DNA from: Budorcas taxicolor
Lineage: Eukaryota > Chordata > Mammalia > Artiodactyla > Bovidae
NCBI RefSeq assembly: GCF_023091745.1
Contig: NC_068915.1
Coordinates: 32,914,001-32,978,000 of the forward strand
Reading direction: 5' to 3'
Length of the DNA: 64,000 nucleotides
This document shows positions 11,406 through 23,225 of this stretch, in pieces; the stretch's first letter is position 1; each line of letters starts with the position of its first letter. A model generated the notes under the pieces. That model was not told the DNA's origin. It saw only the letters and a list, made by a program, of their open reading frames with translations, and ran no database searches. Both the position numbers and the translations under genes were made by a program.

Positions 11406-11963
11406 AACTAAACAAGAACAAATGTACATAATACCAAATGAAAATAATTGAGAAAAATAACATGTTATGAAAAAAATATGAACCTGCAAATGGTTATCTA
11501 TATTACTACAAATACAAAAATATGTTTTGGTGGTCTTCATTAAAATAAATAATTAAAGTTGAACAATTAGGCATTGAGGTGTTACATTGTGGTTGCTGCT
11601 GTTGTTCACTCAGTCATGTCAGACTCTTTGTAACCCCATGGACTATTGCATGCCAGGCTTCCCTGTCCTTCACCATCTCCCAGAGCTTCTTCAAACTCAT
11701 GTCCATTGAGTCGATGATGCCTCTAAACATCTCACCTTCTGTCATCCCTTCTCCTCCTGCATCCTCATTCCCAGTATCCAGGTCTTTTCCTGTGAGTTGG
11801 ATCTTCACATCAGATGGCCAAATTATTGTAGCTTCAGCATCAGTCCGTCCAATGAATATTCCCAGGGTTTATTTCCTTTAAGATTGAGTAGTTCAATCTC
11901 CCTGCAGTCCAAGGGACTCTCAGAGAGTCTTCTCCAACACCACAGTTCAAAAGCATCAGTTCT

Positions 11964-14231
11964 TCAGGGCTCAGCCTTCATGGTCCAACTCTCACATCCA
12001 TATATGACTAATGGAAAAACCATAGCTTGGACTAGACAGATTTTGTTGGCAATGTCTCTGTAATGTCTCTGCTTTATAATGTTATCTAGGTTTGTCATAG
12101 CTTTTCCTAGAGGGAGCAATGGTCTGTTACTTTTGTGACTGCAATCACTGTTCACAGTGATTTCGGAACCCAAGAAAATAAAATCTGTCACTGTTTCCAT
12201 TGTTTCCCAATCTATTTGCCATGAAGTGACTGGACCACATGACATGAACTTTGTTTTTTGAATTTTGAGTTTTAAGCCAGCTTTTTCACTTTCCTCTTTC
12301 AACTTCATCAAGAGGCTCTTTACTTCCTCTTCACTTTCTGCCATAAGAATGGTATCATCTGCATATCTGAGGTTATTGATATCTCTCCCAGCAATCTTGA
12401 TTCCATGTTTTGCTTCTTCCAGCCTGGCATGTTGCATGATGTACTCTGCGTATAAGCTAAATAAACAGGGTGACATTTTACAGCATTGACACACACCTTT
12501 CCCAATTTGGAACCAGTCTGTTTTCCCATGTTTGTTTCTTAACTGTTGCTTCTTGACCTGCATTCAGGTTTCCTGGAAGACAGGTTAGTCAATCTGGAAT
12601 TCCCATCTCTAGAAGAATTTTCCACAGTTTGTTGTGATCCACAGAGTCAAAGGCTTTAGCATAGTCAAGGAAGAAATAGTACATGCTTTTCTGGAATTCC
12701 CTTGCTTTTTATATGATCCAGCAGATGTTGGTAATTCAACCTCTGCTTCCTCTGCCTTTTCTAAATGAAACTTTTACATCTGCAAGTTCTCAGTTCACAG
12801 ACTTCTGAAGCCCAGCATTGAGGATTTTTAGCATGATCTTGCTAGCATGTGAAATGAATGCAATTATACAGTAGTTTGAATATTTTATTGCCACTGCCTT
12901 TCTTTGTGATTGGAATGAAAACTAACCTTTTCCAGTCCCATTGCTACTTCTGGGTTTTCCAGGTTTGTTGGCATATGGAGTGCAACACTTTCACAGCAGC
13001 ATCTTTTAAGATTTGAAATAGCTCAGCTAGAATTTCATCACCTCCACTAGCTTTGTTTGTAGTGATGCTTCCTAAGGCCCAATTGACTTCAGATTCTAGG
13101 ATGTCTGGCTCTATGTGAGTGATCACACCATCGTGGTTATCCAGGTCATTAAAATCTTTCTTGTATAGTTCTTCAGTGTATTCTTGCCACCTCTTATTAA
13201 TCTCTTCTGCTTCTGTTAGCTCCACACTGTTCCTGTCCTTATTGTGCTTAGCTTTGCATGAAAGGTTCCTTTGGAATCTCTGATTTTCTTGAAGAGACCT
13301 CTAAACTTTCCCATTTTATTTTTTCCCTCTATTTCTTTGCATTGTTCACTTAGGAAGGCTTTCTTATTTCTCCATGCTATTCTATGAAACTCTACATTCA
13401 GATGAGTATATCTTTTCTTTTCTCCTTTGTGCTTCATTTCTCTTCTTTTCTCAGCTATTTGTAAGGCCTCCTTAGATAATCATTTTGCCTTTTTGCATTT
13501 CTTTTTCTTGGGAATGGTTTTGATCACTGCCTCATGTACAAGGTTACAAACCTCCATTGATAGTTCATCAGGCACTCTATCAGATCTAATCCCTTGAATC
13601 TATTTGTCACTTCTACTGTATAACCATTAGAGATTTGATTTAGGACATTTATGAATGGCCTAATGGTTTCCCCTATTTTATTCAACTTAAGTCTGAATTT
13701 TCCAATAAGCTGTTCATGATCTGAGCCACAGTCAGCTCTTGTTTATAGAGCTTCTCCATCTTTGGCTGCAAAGAATATAATCAATCTGATTTTGGTATTG
13801 GCCATCTGTTGATGTCCATGTGTAGAGTTGCCTCTTGAGTTGTTGCAAGAGGGTGTTGGCTATGACCAGTGTGTTCTCTTCCTTCTCCAGGGTATCTTTC
13901 TGAGCCAGGGATTGAACCCAGGTATCCTGCATTGCAGGCAGACACTTTACCCTCTGAGCCACCAGGGAAGCCCTGTTAGCCTTTACCCTGCTTCATTTTG
14001 TACTCCAAGACCAAACTTGCCCATTACTCCAGGTATCTCTTGACTTCCTACTTTTGCATTCCAGTGCCCTATGATGAAAAGGAGAATTTCTTTTTCAGTG
14101 TTAGTTCTAGAAGGTCTTGTTAAGTCTTCATAGAACTGTTCAACTTCAGCCTCTTCAGGACTGCTAGTTGGAGCACATACTTGGATTTCTGTGATATTGA
14201 ATGGTTTGGTTGGGAGTCGAACTGAGATCAT
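11964..14231 (-). pseudogene. BovB endonuclease-reverse transcriptase polyprotein, broken
   Basis: In coding order, the endonuclease piece is 13983-14231, including NITEIQVCAPTSS and GHWNAKVGSQ, where the usual GDWNAKVG aspartate is histidine. Next comes 13732-13962 with the QIDYIL endonuclease motif, cut by the SINE insertion. Linker pieces follow at 13216-13437 and 12944-13225. The reverse transcriptase piece is 11964-12563 with the catalytic YADD at residues 67-70; the preceding QGC motif reads QCC. Motif A (FIDYAKAFD) falls between frames near 12640-12680. Multiple frameshifts, a probable endonuclease substitution and the SINE make it non-functional. Confidence 0.88.
13879..13973 (-). mobile_element. 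Bov-tA-type SINE monomer inside BovB
   Basis: The antisense unit ccttctccagggtatctttc ... ctctgagccaccagggaagcc interrupts the endonuclease coding region of the BovB. BovB sequence resumes at ttagcctttaccctgcttc. About 15 bases of BovB expected at the site are missing and no duplication is clear. Confidence 0.85.
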
Positions 14232-14662
14232 TCTTTTGTTTTTGAGATTGTACCCAAGGACTGAATTTCAGACTTTTTTTTTTTTTTTTTTTACTATAAG
14301 GGCTACTCCATTTCTTCTAAGGGATTCTGCCCACAGTAGTAGGTATAATGATCATCTGAATTAAATTCACCCATTCCCATCCATTTTAGTTCACTTATTC
14401 CTAAAATGTCAGTGTCCACTCTTGCCATCTCCTGCTTGACCACTTCCAATTTACTTTGATTCATGGACCTAACATTCCAGATTCCTATGCAATATTGCTC
14501 TTTATAGCATTGGACTTTATTTTAATCACGAGATACATCTACAACTGGGCATTGTTTCTGCTTTGGCTTAACCTTGTCTTTCCTTCTGGACCTATTTTTC
14601 TGCTCTTCTCTAGGAGCATACTAGGCATCTACTGACTTGGGAAGTTCATCTTTCAGTGTCAT

Positions 14663-15325
14663 AACCACCAGGGAATTTGACTTTAAAGGTCAGTGGGATT
14701 TGACTAAAGAACTTCTACAGGACTGGGGATACAGTTACTCTTACAAAAACTATCCACACCAGGACCCAGGAGAAAGGAGCAGTGACCCCACAAGAGACTG
14801 AGCCAGACTTGCCTGAGTGTTTGGGAGTCTCAGGCAGAGGTGTGAGTAAACAGTGGCCTGCTGTGGGGTGAGGGACTCTAACTGCAGTAGTCCTGGGAGG
14901 CATGCCAGTATAAGTTCTTTTGAAGGGAACACAGACCCACCTACCAGGGACGGAACACAGTCCCACCCATAAGCAGAAAATTGGATTAAAGATTTACTGA
15001 TCATGGCCTTGCCCACTGGAGCAAGACCCAGTTCTCCCCACAGCCGGTCCCTCCCATCAGGAAGCTTCTACAAGCCTCTTATCCTCACCCATCAGAGAGC
15101 AGACAGAATGAAAACCACAATAATAGAAAACTAATCAAACTGATCATATGGATCACAGCCTTGTCCAATTCAATGAAACTATGAACTATGTTCTGTAGGG
15201 CCACCCAAGAAGGATGGGTCATGGTGGAGAGTTATGACAAAATGTATTTCACTGGAGAAGGGAATGGCAAATCATTCAGCATTCTTTCCTTGAGAACCTC
15301 AAGAAAAAAAATATAAAAAACATAA
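14663..15325 (+). mobile_element. Inverted 5' segment of the adjacent BovB
   Basis: This stretch is BovB 5' leader in the + orientation: gggaatttgactttaaagg, caggacccaggagaaaggag, ggaacacagtcccacccat, gaaaattggattaaagattt, ccatcaggaagcttc, cagacagaatgaaaaccaca, and ctggagaagggaatggcaaa ending at cttgagaacctc. The body next to it (11591-14662) is in the - orientation. In the BovB consensus as I recall it, the end of this segment (about 15300-15325) directly precedes the body's first bases (atgacactgaaagatgaac on the minus strand). Frames here (14715-15016, minus strand) are antisense noise. Confidence 0.85.
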
Positions 15326-15337
15326 AACAACATTTTT

Positions 15338-15541
15338 ATTGCTACTTTTTAGTCACTAACTTGTATCTGGCTCTCTGCAACCCCATGGGGTATAGCCCAC
15401 CAGGTTCCTCTGTCCATGGGATTTCCCAGGCAAGAATACTAGAGTGGGTTGCCATTTTCTTCTCCAGGGGATATTCCTGACCCAGGGATTGAATCCACAT
15501 CTCCTTGTTGGCAGGCAGATTCTTTACTACTGAGCCACTTT
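15338..15541 (-). mobile_element. Bov-tA-type SINE
   Basis: The antisense copy runs from tagtcactaacttgtatctgg to ttctttactactgagccact with the usual internal blocks (ccatgggatttcccaggcaagaatac and tgacccagggattgaatcc). Confidence 0.9.
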
Positions 15542-15542
15542 A

Positions 15543-16045
15543 GCAGATAGTATAAAAGAGATCATTAAAAAGAACACATCTGAATCAATTCTAATGAGGT
15601 AGATGAAACTAAAGGCTATTATACAGAGTGAAGTTGAAGTCAGAAAGGAAACACCAGTATAGTATATTAACACATATATATGGAATTTAAAAAGATGGTA
15701 ATGATGACCCTATATGAAAGACAGCAAAAGAGACCCAGATATAAAGAACAGACTTGGATTCTGTGGGAGAAGGCGAGGATGGAATAATCTGAGAGAATAG
15801 CATTGAAGCATATATTACCATATGAGAAACAGATGACCAGTCCAAGTCCGATGCATGAAACAGGACACTCAAAGCTGGTGCACTGGGACAACGCTGAGGG
15901 ATGGGATGGTGAGGGAGGTGAGAGGGGGTTCAGGATGGGGGACACATGCACACCCATGTTTGATTCATGTCAATGTGTGGCAAAGGCCACTACAATATTA
16001 TAATTAGCTTCCAATTAAAATAAATTAAATAATTTTTTAATAAAG
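15543..16045 (+). mobile_element. Ruminant L1 3' terminal fragment
   Basis: It starts in the last ORF2 codons (gaatcaattctaatgaggtag; tatacagagtgaagt), passes the end of ORF2 near 15690 (acacatatatatggaattta) and runs through the long-form 3' UTR (cactacaatattataattag, cttccaattaaaataaat) to the A-rich end. It is moderately diverged. Confidence 0.9.
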
Positions 16046-17171
16046 AGAGAGAGATCAGCAGTATTTCCATTGGTTCATTGAGTAACTCTGGACAAACCAA
16101 ATCACCTTTTGTGCCTTGACTTCCTAATGTTTGAAAACATGGTGACTGACATACATAAACTCAAATTGATATTATTCCAAATGACTATTTGTAGAACTGT
16201 ATCTAACCAGGAAGACATTTCATCAGATCACCAGATTTTAACATGAACATTTCAAAAGAATGAATATCCAGATATTATTATTATGAGTAATATTTACTCA
16301 GTTGGCAAATAGTCTTTTTTTTCTTCAAATGGACCATTACATATGAAAGATAAATGTTTTCCAGGTAATTTCTTCTAGTTTGGGAATTATTGTATCTGTC
16401 TCCAATTTTGAATACAGGTACTAAATTCAGTTATGAATTCAATTATGCTGTTTTGTCAACTATCCTATGAATCTGCCTCATATGTATTAATTGTCAAGTG
16501 GTAGATGCACTTAGTAACAATAAAAACTTAAATACTACTGAATTCTGAGGATTCAGACTATATAAAACTGTCCCAAAATGGGGATAATCTATGGTATCCA
16601 GACTGCTACTATTTGCCATTAAATAATACAGATGGATGATGGAGATAGAAATCTATATCTATTCAAAGAATCCCCAGGGGGAAAAATTAATAAACATCTT
16701 CCATGTTTTGACACAAAAATAGTATTATGAAACAGGAGCAGTAACGTGGCTGTCTTTAAATTCTTTAAATTGAAACAATGTGTTATTTATGGAAACCTAT
16801 CACAAATTTTATAAAAAGAGAGAACATGGCCTAGGAATTCCTTGAATAAAATAATAAAAACTGTTCAGTTAAACATTTTAAAGATGGAGATAAATGAAGG
16901 AGAAAATTATATAGAACAGATATATCCCTACAGAATTAAATGCAGATCACATATGTTTAGAACACATATGTGTTCTAGAGTTCTAAATTCAGTAATACTG
17001 ATTTATGCTGATTACACATGGATTGAGTGAAATGAGGTTTACGAAATAAAAATTTAGAAAAAGTAATTACCACAGGTGTGATCATGGAAATTTCAAGACC
17101 AGTCATTCTTACTTTCCCTATTTTCAAATTCATTATATGTTTGTGCTTGTACTTTTTCTCACTTTTTGCAT
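16046..17171. other. Non-genic unique DNA with a 20-base palindrome
   Basis: No gene or repeat recognised. A perfect 20-base palindrome, tagaacacatatgtgttcta, lies at 16958-16977. Confidence 0.55.
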
Positions 17172-17362
17172 ATGAGAATTTTTGTTGTTGTTCTGTCACC
17201 CAGTCGTGTCCAATTCATTGTGACCCCATGGACTGAAGCACGCAGTCCATGTCCCTCCTTGCCCCTCACCATCTCCTGAAGTTTCCCCAAGTTCATGTCC
17301 ATTGTATTCGTGATGCCATCCAGCCATCTCATCCTCTGACACCCTCTTCTTCTGCCCGTGTT
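17172..17362 (-). mobile_element. BovB LINE 3' terminal fragment
   Basis: The antisense BovB end begins with an AAC-type tail (tgttgttgttctg) and continues cacccagtcgtgtccaattc ... ccatctcatcctctgac. It is truncated after ~190 bases. Confidence 0.88.
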
Positions 17363-17789
17363 TTTAAAAGGACAAAAAGATATGAGGGTTATCACTCCTC
17401 TTTTTTTGTTTTCAGTTACTATATTTTGTTTCTTCATTATTCTCATTTACTAACATCCAGTTAATATCTAACCATTCATTTGCATATTTCCATTCATTCT
17501 TTATTCTTTTGTTCACATGCTGAGGACTTGGGTTTGCCTCCATTGTTGGTCTTATTCCTCCTTTTTTCACATTTCCTTTTCTCACAGAAAACTCCTTGTT
17601 CCACTACTGTTCTGTGTATACACCTATGTATATTTTTGCAGATATTAGGTGTGCAGTATAATGTGTCACAATAAGATCAGAAGAGAAAGGCATAATGGAG
17701 TCACAAGGTGAATGATGAAGATCTAGATTTAGAGAAGTTAGGTCTTAATTTCTTCAACAGAAGTATCAGAAAGTATCATTCTGATTCTG
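17363..17789. other. Non-genic unique DNA
   Basis: Pyrimidine-rich around 17470-17640. Nothing recognised. Confidence 0.5.
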
Positions 17790-18225
17790 AGCCATAAAAG
17801 AATGCAATTCTGCTATTTACAACAACATGAGTAGACGTAGAGACTATTTTGCTTAGTGAAATAAATGAGTGAGAAAGACAAACATGCTGTTATCACTTTA
17901 TATGAAATCTAAAAATTAAAGGAATGTATATAACAAAACAGAAATTGATTCATATATAGAGACCAAATTAGTGGCTAAAAATGGGGAGAGAAAAATGGAA
18001 GGGGCGAGATAGGGTTATGGGGTTAAGAAATATGAACTAAATACTATGTATAAAATAAATAAGTAAGAAGACTATATTATACAGCAAAGAGATATATCCA
18101 CATTATTTTATAATAACTTTAAAAGGAGTAAATCTATGAAAACATTAAATCACTATGTGAAATGACTGAAATAATACTGTAATTGAACTATACTTCAATA
18201 AAAAGAATAAAGGTTAAGCAAAAAA
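17790..18225 (+). mobile_element. Old L1 (L1MA-type) 3' end
   Basis: Conserved old-L1 blocks are in order: atttacaacaacatgagtag, ttttgcttagtgaaataaatgag, gaaagacaaacatgctgttatcac, tcatatatagagaccaaattagtggc, tatacagcaaagagatatatcc, and gaactatacttcaataaaaag before the A-rich end. No frame survives. Confidence 0.85.
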
Positions 18226-19165
18226 AAGAAAGTATAATTCTGAGAACTGACTCTATTGATGTTTTCCTTAGCACCAGTTGTACTAAGTTACTGCCAATAT
18301 TTTTTCAAGATTTCAGACTTTAATGAAGAAAATATTTTCATATAACCATGTGTTGCACTGATGCACTTTATGTGCTCACTTTTCCTATTTGTATTACACA
18401 GTGTTCTTTGTATCAAAAAACAGAATAGGTCATTTACATAAATTTGTAAGTAATTTTAAAAGAAGAAAGCTCTTTACAATTTCTTGTTCCCATAATTATA
18501 ATTTCTTACAGTTTCTACTATGGTTTAAAACTCTAATGGAAAATAATAGCTCTGTTGATATTTCTATCTTATCCTTTAACTGAACTTTAGCTGAAGAACT
18601 TAGATGTAATCACACACTACATTTCAAGCCAATGGGGCCTGAAAGGAGAAATGTGCAATCTGGCACTAAAAGGATTAAGAACTATGCCATTACTGGTTTG
18701 TCAAAACATTATTTAAATAAAATCATCAATCAAAAGGGCTAAAAGTACACAGATGGCATGATGGCAATACTCAGTGTTTTGTTGCTGCTTATCAGATGAA
18801 TAACAGCAGTATGTATACAATGAAACATTTTGATCAGTTTAAAAAAGCAATAACTCTGACATTTTTAAAACCTGATTAGGAAAACCATCAAGACTATTAG
18901 TAAATTCCTTGAAAATACATTTAAATGTAGTTATTGAAAATAGGTTCATTAAAATATAGCATTTGATAGCTAATAATTTTATATCTCATTTTAAGATTTT
19001 TACTAGGCATTTTCAGGGTAATTACAATATCTTAACAATGTCATCTGTTTAAACTGAATATATATATGTCTGTATGTGTGTGTTCAAGGGAAAGGCTTCC
19101 TTGGTATATTAGTAAATGTATCCTTTAATTATGTAAATAAAAATATCTGTTAATTAAGTCAAAAT
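18226..19165. other. Non-genic AT-rich DNA
   Basis: No coding region or repeat recognised; a short (TA)n/(TG)n mix lies at 19059-19083. Confidence 0.55.
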
Positions 19166-19708
19166 TACAAATAGCTGAGAAGGGAAAAGAAGGGCAAATG
19201 AGAAAAGGAAAGATATACCCAACTGAATGATTAGTTCCAGAGAATAGCAGGGAGACACCAGAAAGTCTTCTAAGTGAACAATGCAAAGAAATAGAGGGAA
19301 ACAATAGAATGGGAAAGACTAGCGATCTCTTCAGGAAAATCAGAGATACCAAGGGAACACTTTATGCAAAGACAGGCACATAAAGGAAAGAAACAGTATG
19401 GAGCGAACAGAAGCAGAAGAGATTAGGAGGTGGCAATACACAGAAAACCTATACAAAACATATCTTCAGGACTGGATAACCACGGTGGTGTGATCACTCA
19501 CCTAGAGCCAGACATCCTGGAGTCCAAAGTCAAGTTGGCCTTAGGAAGCATGAACTATGAACAAAGCTAGTGGAGGTGATGGAATTCTAGCTGAGCTACT
19601 TCAAATCCTAAAAGATGCTGCTGTGAAAGTGCTGCACTAAATATGCCAACATATTTGGAAAACTCAGCAGTGGCCACAAGATCGGAAAAGGTGAGTTTTC
19701 ATTCTAAT
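19166..19708 (+). mobile_element. BovB LINE, left part of a copy split by L1
   Basis: BovB sequence between the endonuclease and reverse transcriptase, from caaatagctgagaaggg through gatctcttcaggaaaatcagagat, gtgatcactcacctagagccagac, and ctgctgtgaaagtgctgcac to the L1 insertion point after ttcattctaat. It continues at 23732. Confidence 0.92.
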
Positions 19709-20095
19709 AAAAAAGAAGGGCATAAATGGATGTTGAAATTTGTCAAAGGCTTTCTCTGCATCTATTGAGATAATCATATGGCTTTTTTTTTTTCAATTTC
19801 TTAATGTCATGTATTACATTGATTGATTTGCGGATATTGAAGAATCCTGGCATCCCTGGGATAAAGCCCACTTGGTCATGGTGTATGATCTTTTTAATGT
19901 GTTGTTGGAGTCTGATTGCTAGAATTTTGTTAAGGATGTTTGCATCTATGTTCATCAGTGATATTGGCCTGTAGTTTTCCTTTTTTGTGGCATCTTTGTC
20001 AGGTTTTGGTATTAGGGTGATGGTGGCCTCATAGAATGAGTTTGGAAGTTTACCTTCCTCTGCAATTTTCTGGAAGAGTTTGAGTAGGCTAGGTG

Positions 20096-21279
20096 TTAGC
20101 TCTTCTTGAAATTTTTGGTAGAATTCAGCTGTGAAGCCATCTGGAGCTGAGCTTTTGTTTGCTGAAGATTTCTGATTACAGTTTCAATTTCTGTGCTTGT
20201 GATGGGTCTGTTAAGATTTTCTATTTCTTCCTGGTTCAGTTTTGGAAAGCTGTACTTTTCTAAGAATTTGTCCATTTCTTCCACGTTGTCCATTTTATTG
20301 GCATATAATTGCTGATAGTAGTCTCTTATGATCCTTTGTATTTCTGTATTGTCTGTTGTGATCTCTCCATTTTCAGTTCTAATTTTATTGATTTGATATT
20401 TCTCCCTTTGTTTCTTGATGATTCTGGCTAATGGTTTGTCAATTTTATTTATCCTTTCAAAGAACCAGCTTTTGGCTTTGTTGATTTTTGCTATAGTCTC
20501 TTTTGCTTCTTTTGCACTTATTTCTGCCCTAATTTTTGTTTTCATTTCTGCCCTAATTTTAAAGGTTTCTTCCCTTCTACTAACCCTGTGGTTCTTCATT
20601 TCTTCCTTTTCTAGTTGCTTTAGGTATAGATTTAGGTTATTTATTTGACTGTTTTCTTGTTTCTTGAGGTATGCCTCTATCACTAAGAACCTTCTCCTTA
20701 GCACTGCTTTTACAGTGTCCCACAGGTTTTGGGTTGTTGTGTTTTCATTTTCATTTGTTTCTATGCATATTTTGATTTCTTTTTTGATTTCTTCTGTGAT
20801 TCGTGGCTTATTCAGCAGCATATTGTTCAGCCTCCATATGTTGGAATTTTTAATAGCTTTTCTCCTGAAATTGAGATCTAATCTTACAGCATCATGGTCA
20901 GAAAAGATGCTTGGAATGATTTCAAATATTTGAATTTACCAAGGCTAGATTTATGGCCAAGAATGTGATCTATCCTGGTGAACGTTGTGTGTGTGCTTGA
21001 GAAAAAGGTGAAATTCATTGTTTCGGGGTGAAATGTCCTATAGATATCAATTAGGTCTAACTGGTCTATTGTATCATTTAAAGTTTGTGTTTCCTTGTTA
21101 ATTTTCTGTTTAGTTAATCTATCCATAATGTGAGTGGGGCATTAAAGTCTCCCACTATTATTTTGTTATTGTTAATTTCCCCTTTCATACTTGTTAGCAT
21201 TTGTCTTACATATTGTGGTGCTCCTATGTTGAGTGTATATATATTTATAATTTATATCTTCTTCTTGGATTGATCCTTT
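20096..21279 (-). pseudogene. L1 ORF2 endonuclease C-terminus and linker, inverted segment
   Basis: Read on the minus strand, 21127-21279 holds the VGDF-N-APLT endonuclease block, and 20884-21126 (80 residues) holds HTTFTRIDHILGHKSS, the typical L1 endonuclease C-terminal motif. The linker is 20096-20821 (241 residues), with DKPLARIIKKQREKYQINKI and KYSFPKLNQEEIENLNRPIT. A frameshift separates 20821 from 20884, and another ends the frame after ETVIRNLQ. Near 20520-20562 a short segment is locally duplicated (KIRAEMKTKIRAEI). The start of the reverse transcriptase follows at 19743-19955. Confidence 0.9.
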
Positions 21280-21283
21280 GAAT

Positions 21284-23225
21284 AATAAAAGCCATATGAT
21301 TATCTCAATAGATGCAGAGAAGGCCTTTGACAAAATTCAACATCCATTTATGATAAAAACTCTCCAGAAAGCAGGAATAGAAGGAACATACCTCAACATA
21401 GTAAAAGCTATATATGACAAACCCACAGCAAACATTATCTTCAATGGTGAAAAATTGAAAGCATTTCCCCTAAAATCAGGAATAAGACAAGGGTGCTCAC
21501 TTTCACCACTACTATTCAACATAGTTCTGGAAGCTTTGGCCAAAGCAATCAGAGCAGAAAAAGAAAAGGAATCCAAATTGGAAAAGAAGAAGTAAAACTC
21601 TCACTGTTTGCAGATGACATGATCCTCTACATAGAAAACCCTAAAGACTCTACCAGAAAATTACTAATCAATTAATATAGTAAAGTTTCAGGATATAAAA
21701 TCAACACACAGAAATCCGTTGCATTCGTATACACTAATAATGAGAAAATAGAGAAATTAAGGAAACAATTCCATTCACCACTGCAATGGAAAGAATAAAA
21801 TATTTAGGAGTATATCTACCTAAAGAAACTAAAGACTTATATATAGAAAACTGTAAAACACTGGTGAAAGAAATCAAAGAGGACACTAATAGTTGGAGAA
21901 ATATACCATGTTCATGGATCAGAAGAATCAATATAGTAAAAATGAGTATACTACCCAAAGCAGTCTATAGATTCAATGCAATCCCTATCAAGCTACCAGC
22001 AGTATTTTTCACAGAGCTAGAACAAATACTTTCACAATTTTATGGAAATCCAAAAAACCTCGAATAGCCAAAGCAATCTTGAGAAAGAAGAATGGAACTG
22101 GAGGAATCAACCTGCCTGACTTCAGGCTATCCCACAAAGCCACAGTCATCAAGACAGTATGGTACTGGCACAAAGACAGAAATATAGATCCATGGAACAA
22201 ACTAGAAAGCCCAGAGATAAATCCACACACATATGGACACCTTATCTTTGACAAAGGAGGCAAGAATATACAATGGAGTAAAGACAATCTCTTTAACAAG
22301 TGGTGCTGGAAAAACTGGTCAACCACTTATAAAAGAATGGAACTAGAACACTTTCTAACACCATACACAGAAATAAACTCAAATGGATTAAATATCTAAA
22401 CATAAGACCAGAAACTATAAAACTCTTAGAGAACCTAGGCAAAACATTCTCCAACATAAATCACAGCAGGATCCTCTATGACCCACCTCCCAGAATATTG
22501 GAAATAAAAGCAAAAATAAACAAATGGGACCTAATTAAAATTAAAAGCTTCTGCACAACAAAGGAAACTATAAGAAAGGTGAAAAGACAGCCTTCGGAAT
22601 GGGAGAAAACAATAGCAAATGAAGCAACTGACAAACAACTAATCTCAAAAATATACAAGCAACTCCTGTAGCTCAAGTCCAGAAAAATAAACGATCCAAT
22701 CAAAAAATGGGCCAAGGAACTAAAGAGACATTTCTCCAAAGAAGACATACAGATGGCTAACAGACACATGCAAAGATGTTCAACATTCACTCATTACCAG
22801 AGAAATGCAAATCAAATCCACAATGAGGTACCATTTCATGCCAGTAAGAATAGCTGGAATCCAAAAGTCTACAAGCAATGCATGCTGGAGAGGGTGTGGA
22901 GAAAAGGGAACCCTCTCACACTGTTGGTGGAAATGCAAAGTAGTACAGCCACTATGGAGAACAGTGTGGAGATTCCTTAAAAAACTGGAAATAGAACTGC
23001 CTTATGGCCCAGCAATCCCACTGCTGGGCATACACACCAAGGAAACCAGAATTGAAATAGACACGTGTACCCCAATGTTCATCGCAGCACTGTTTATAAT
23101 AGCCAGGACATGGAAGCAATCTAGATGTCCATCAGCAGATGAATGGATAAGAAAGCTGTGGTACATATACACAATGGAGTATTACTCAGCCATTAAAAGA
23201 ATACATTTGAATCAGTTCTAATGAG
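21284..23225 (+). pseudogene. L1 ORF2 reverse transcriptase and C-terminus, sense segment
   Basis: Frame 21278-21595 begins with NNKSHMIISIDAEKAFDKIQ and contains GCSLSPLLFNIV. A 4-base deletion near 21565, relative to the L1 at 1-2564, shifts the frame, and the catalytic LFADDM appears in the second frame (21493-21675). The rest is spread over 21786-22067, 22079-22399 and 22805-23221; the last carries CWRGCGEKGTLSHCWWKC. There are at least five frame breaks or stops, so the copy is older than the L1s at 1-2564 and 38071-39303. Confidence 0.92.

Larger units (their letters stand above)
11591..14662 (-). mobile_element. BovB LINE, nearly full length, sense part
   Basis: The element reads on the minus strand from about 14662 to its 3' end at 11591, which has an AAC-type tail. 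It covers the 5' leader, endonuclease, reverse transcriptase and 3' end, about 3.07 kb including a 95-base SINE at 13879-13973. The remaining ~650 bases of the 5' end are present next to it in the opposite orientation (14663-15325), so the copy is close to full length but 5'-inverted. A poly(T) run at about 14274-14292 is an internal homopolymer expansion. Confidence 0.93.

Noticed and set aside
18590..18720. Possible diverged transposon or conserved element
   Set aside because: No family could be matched and no structural hallmark was seen.
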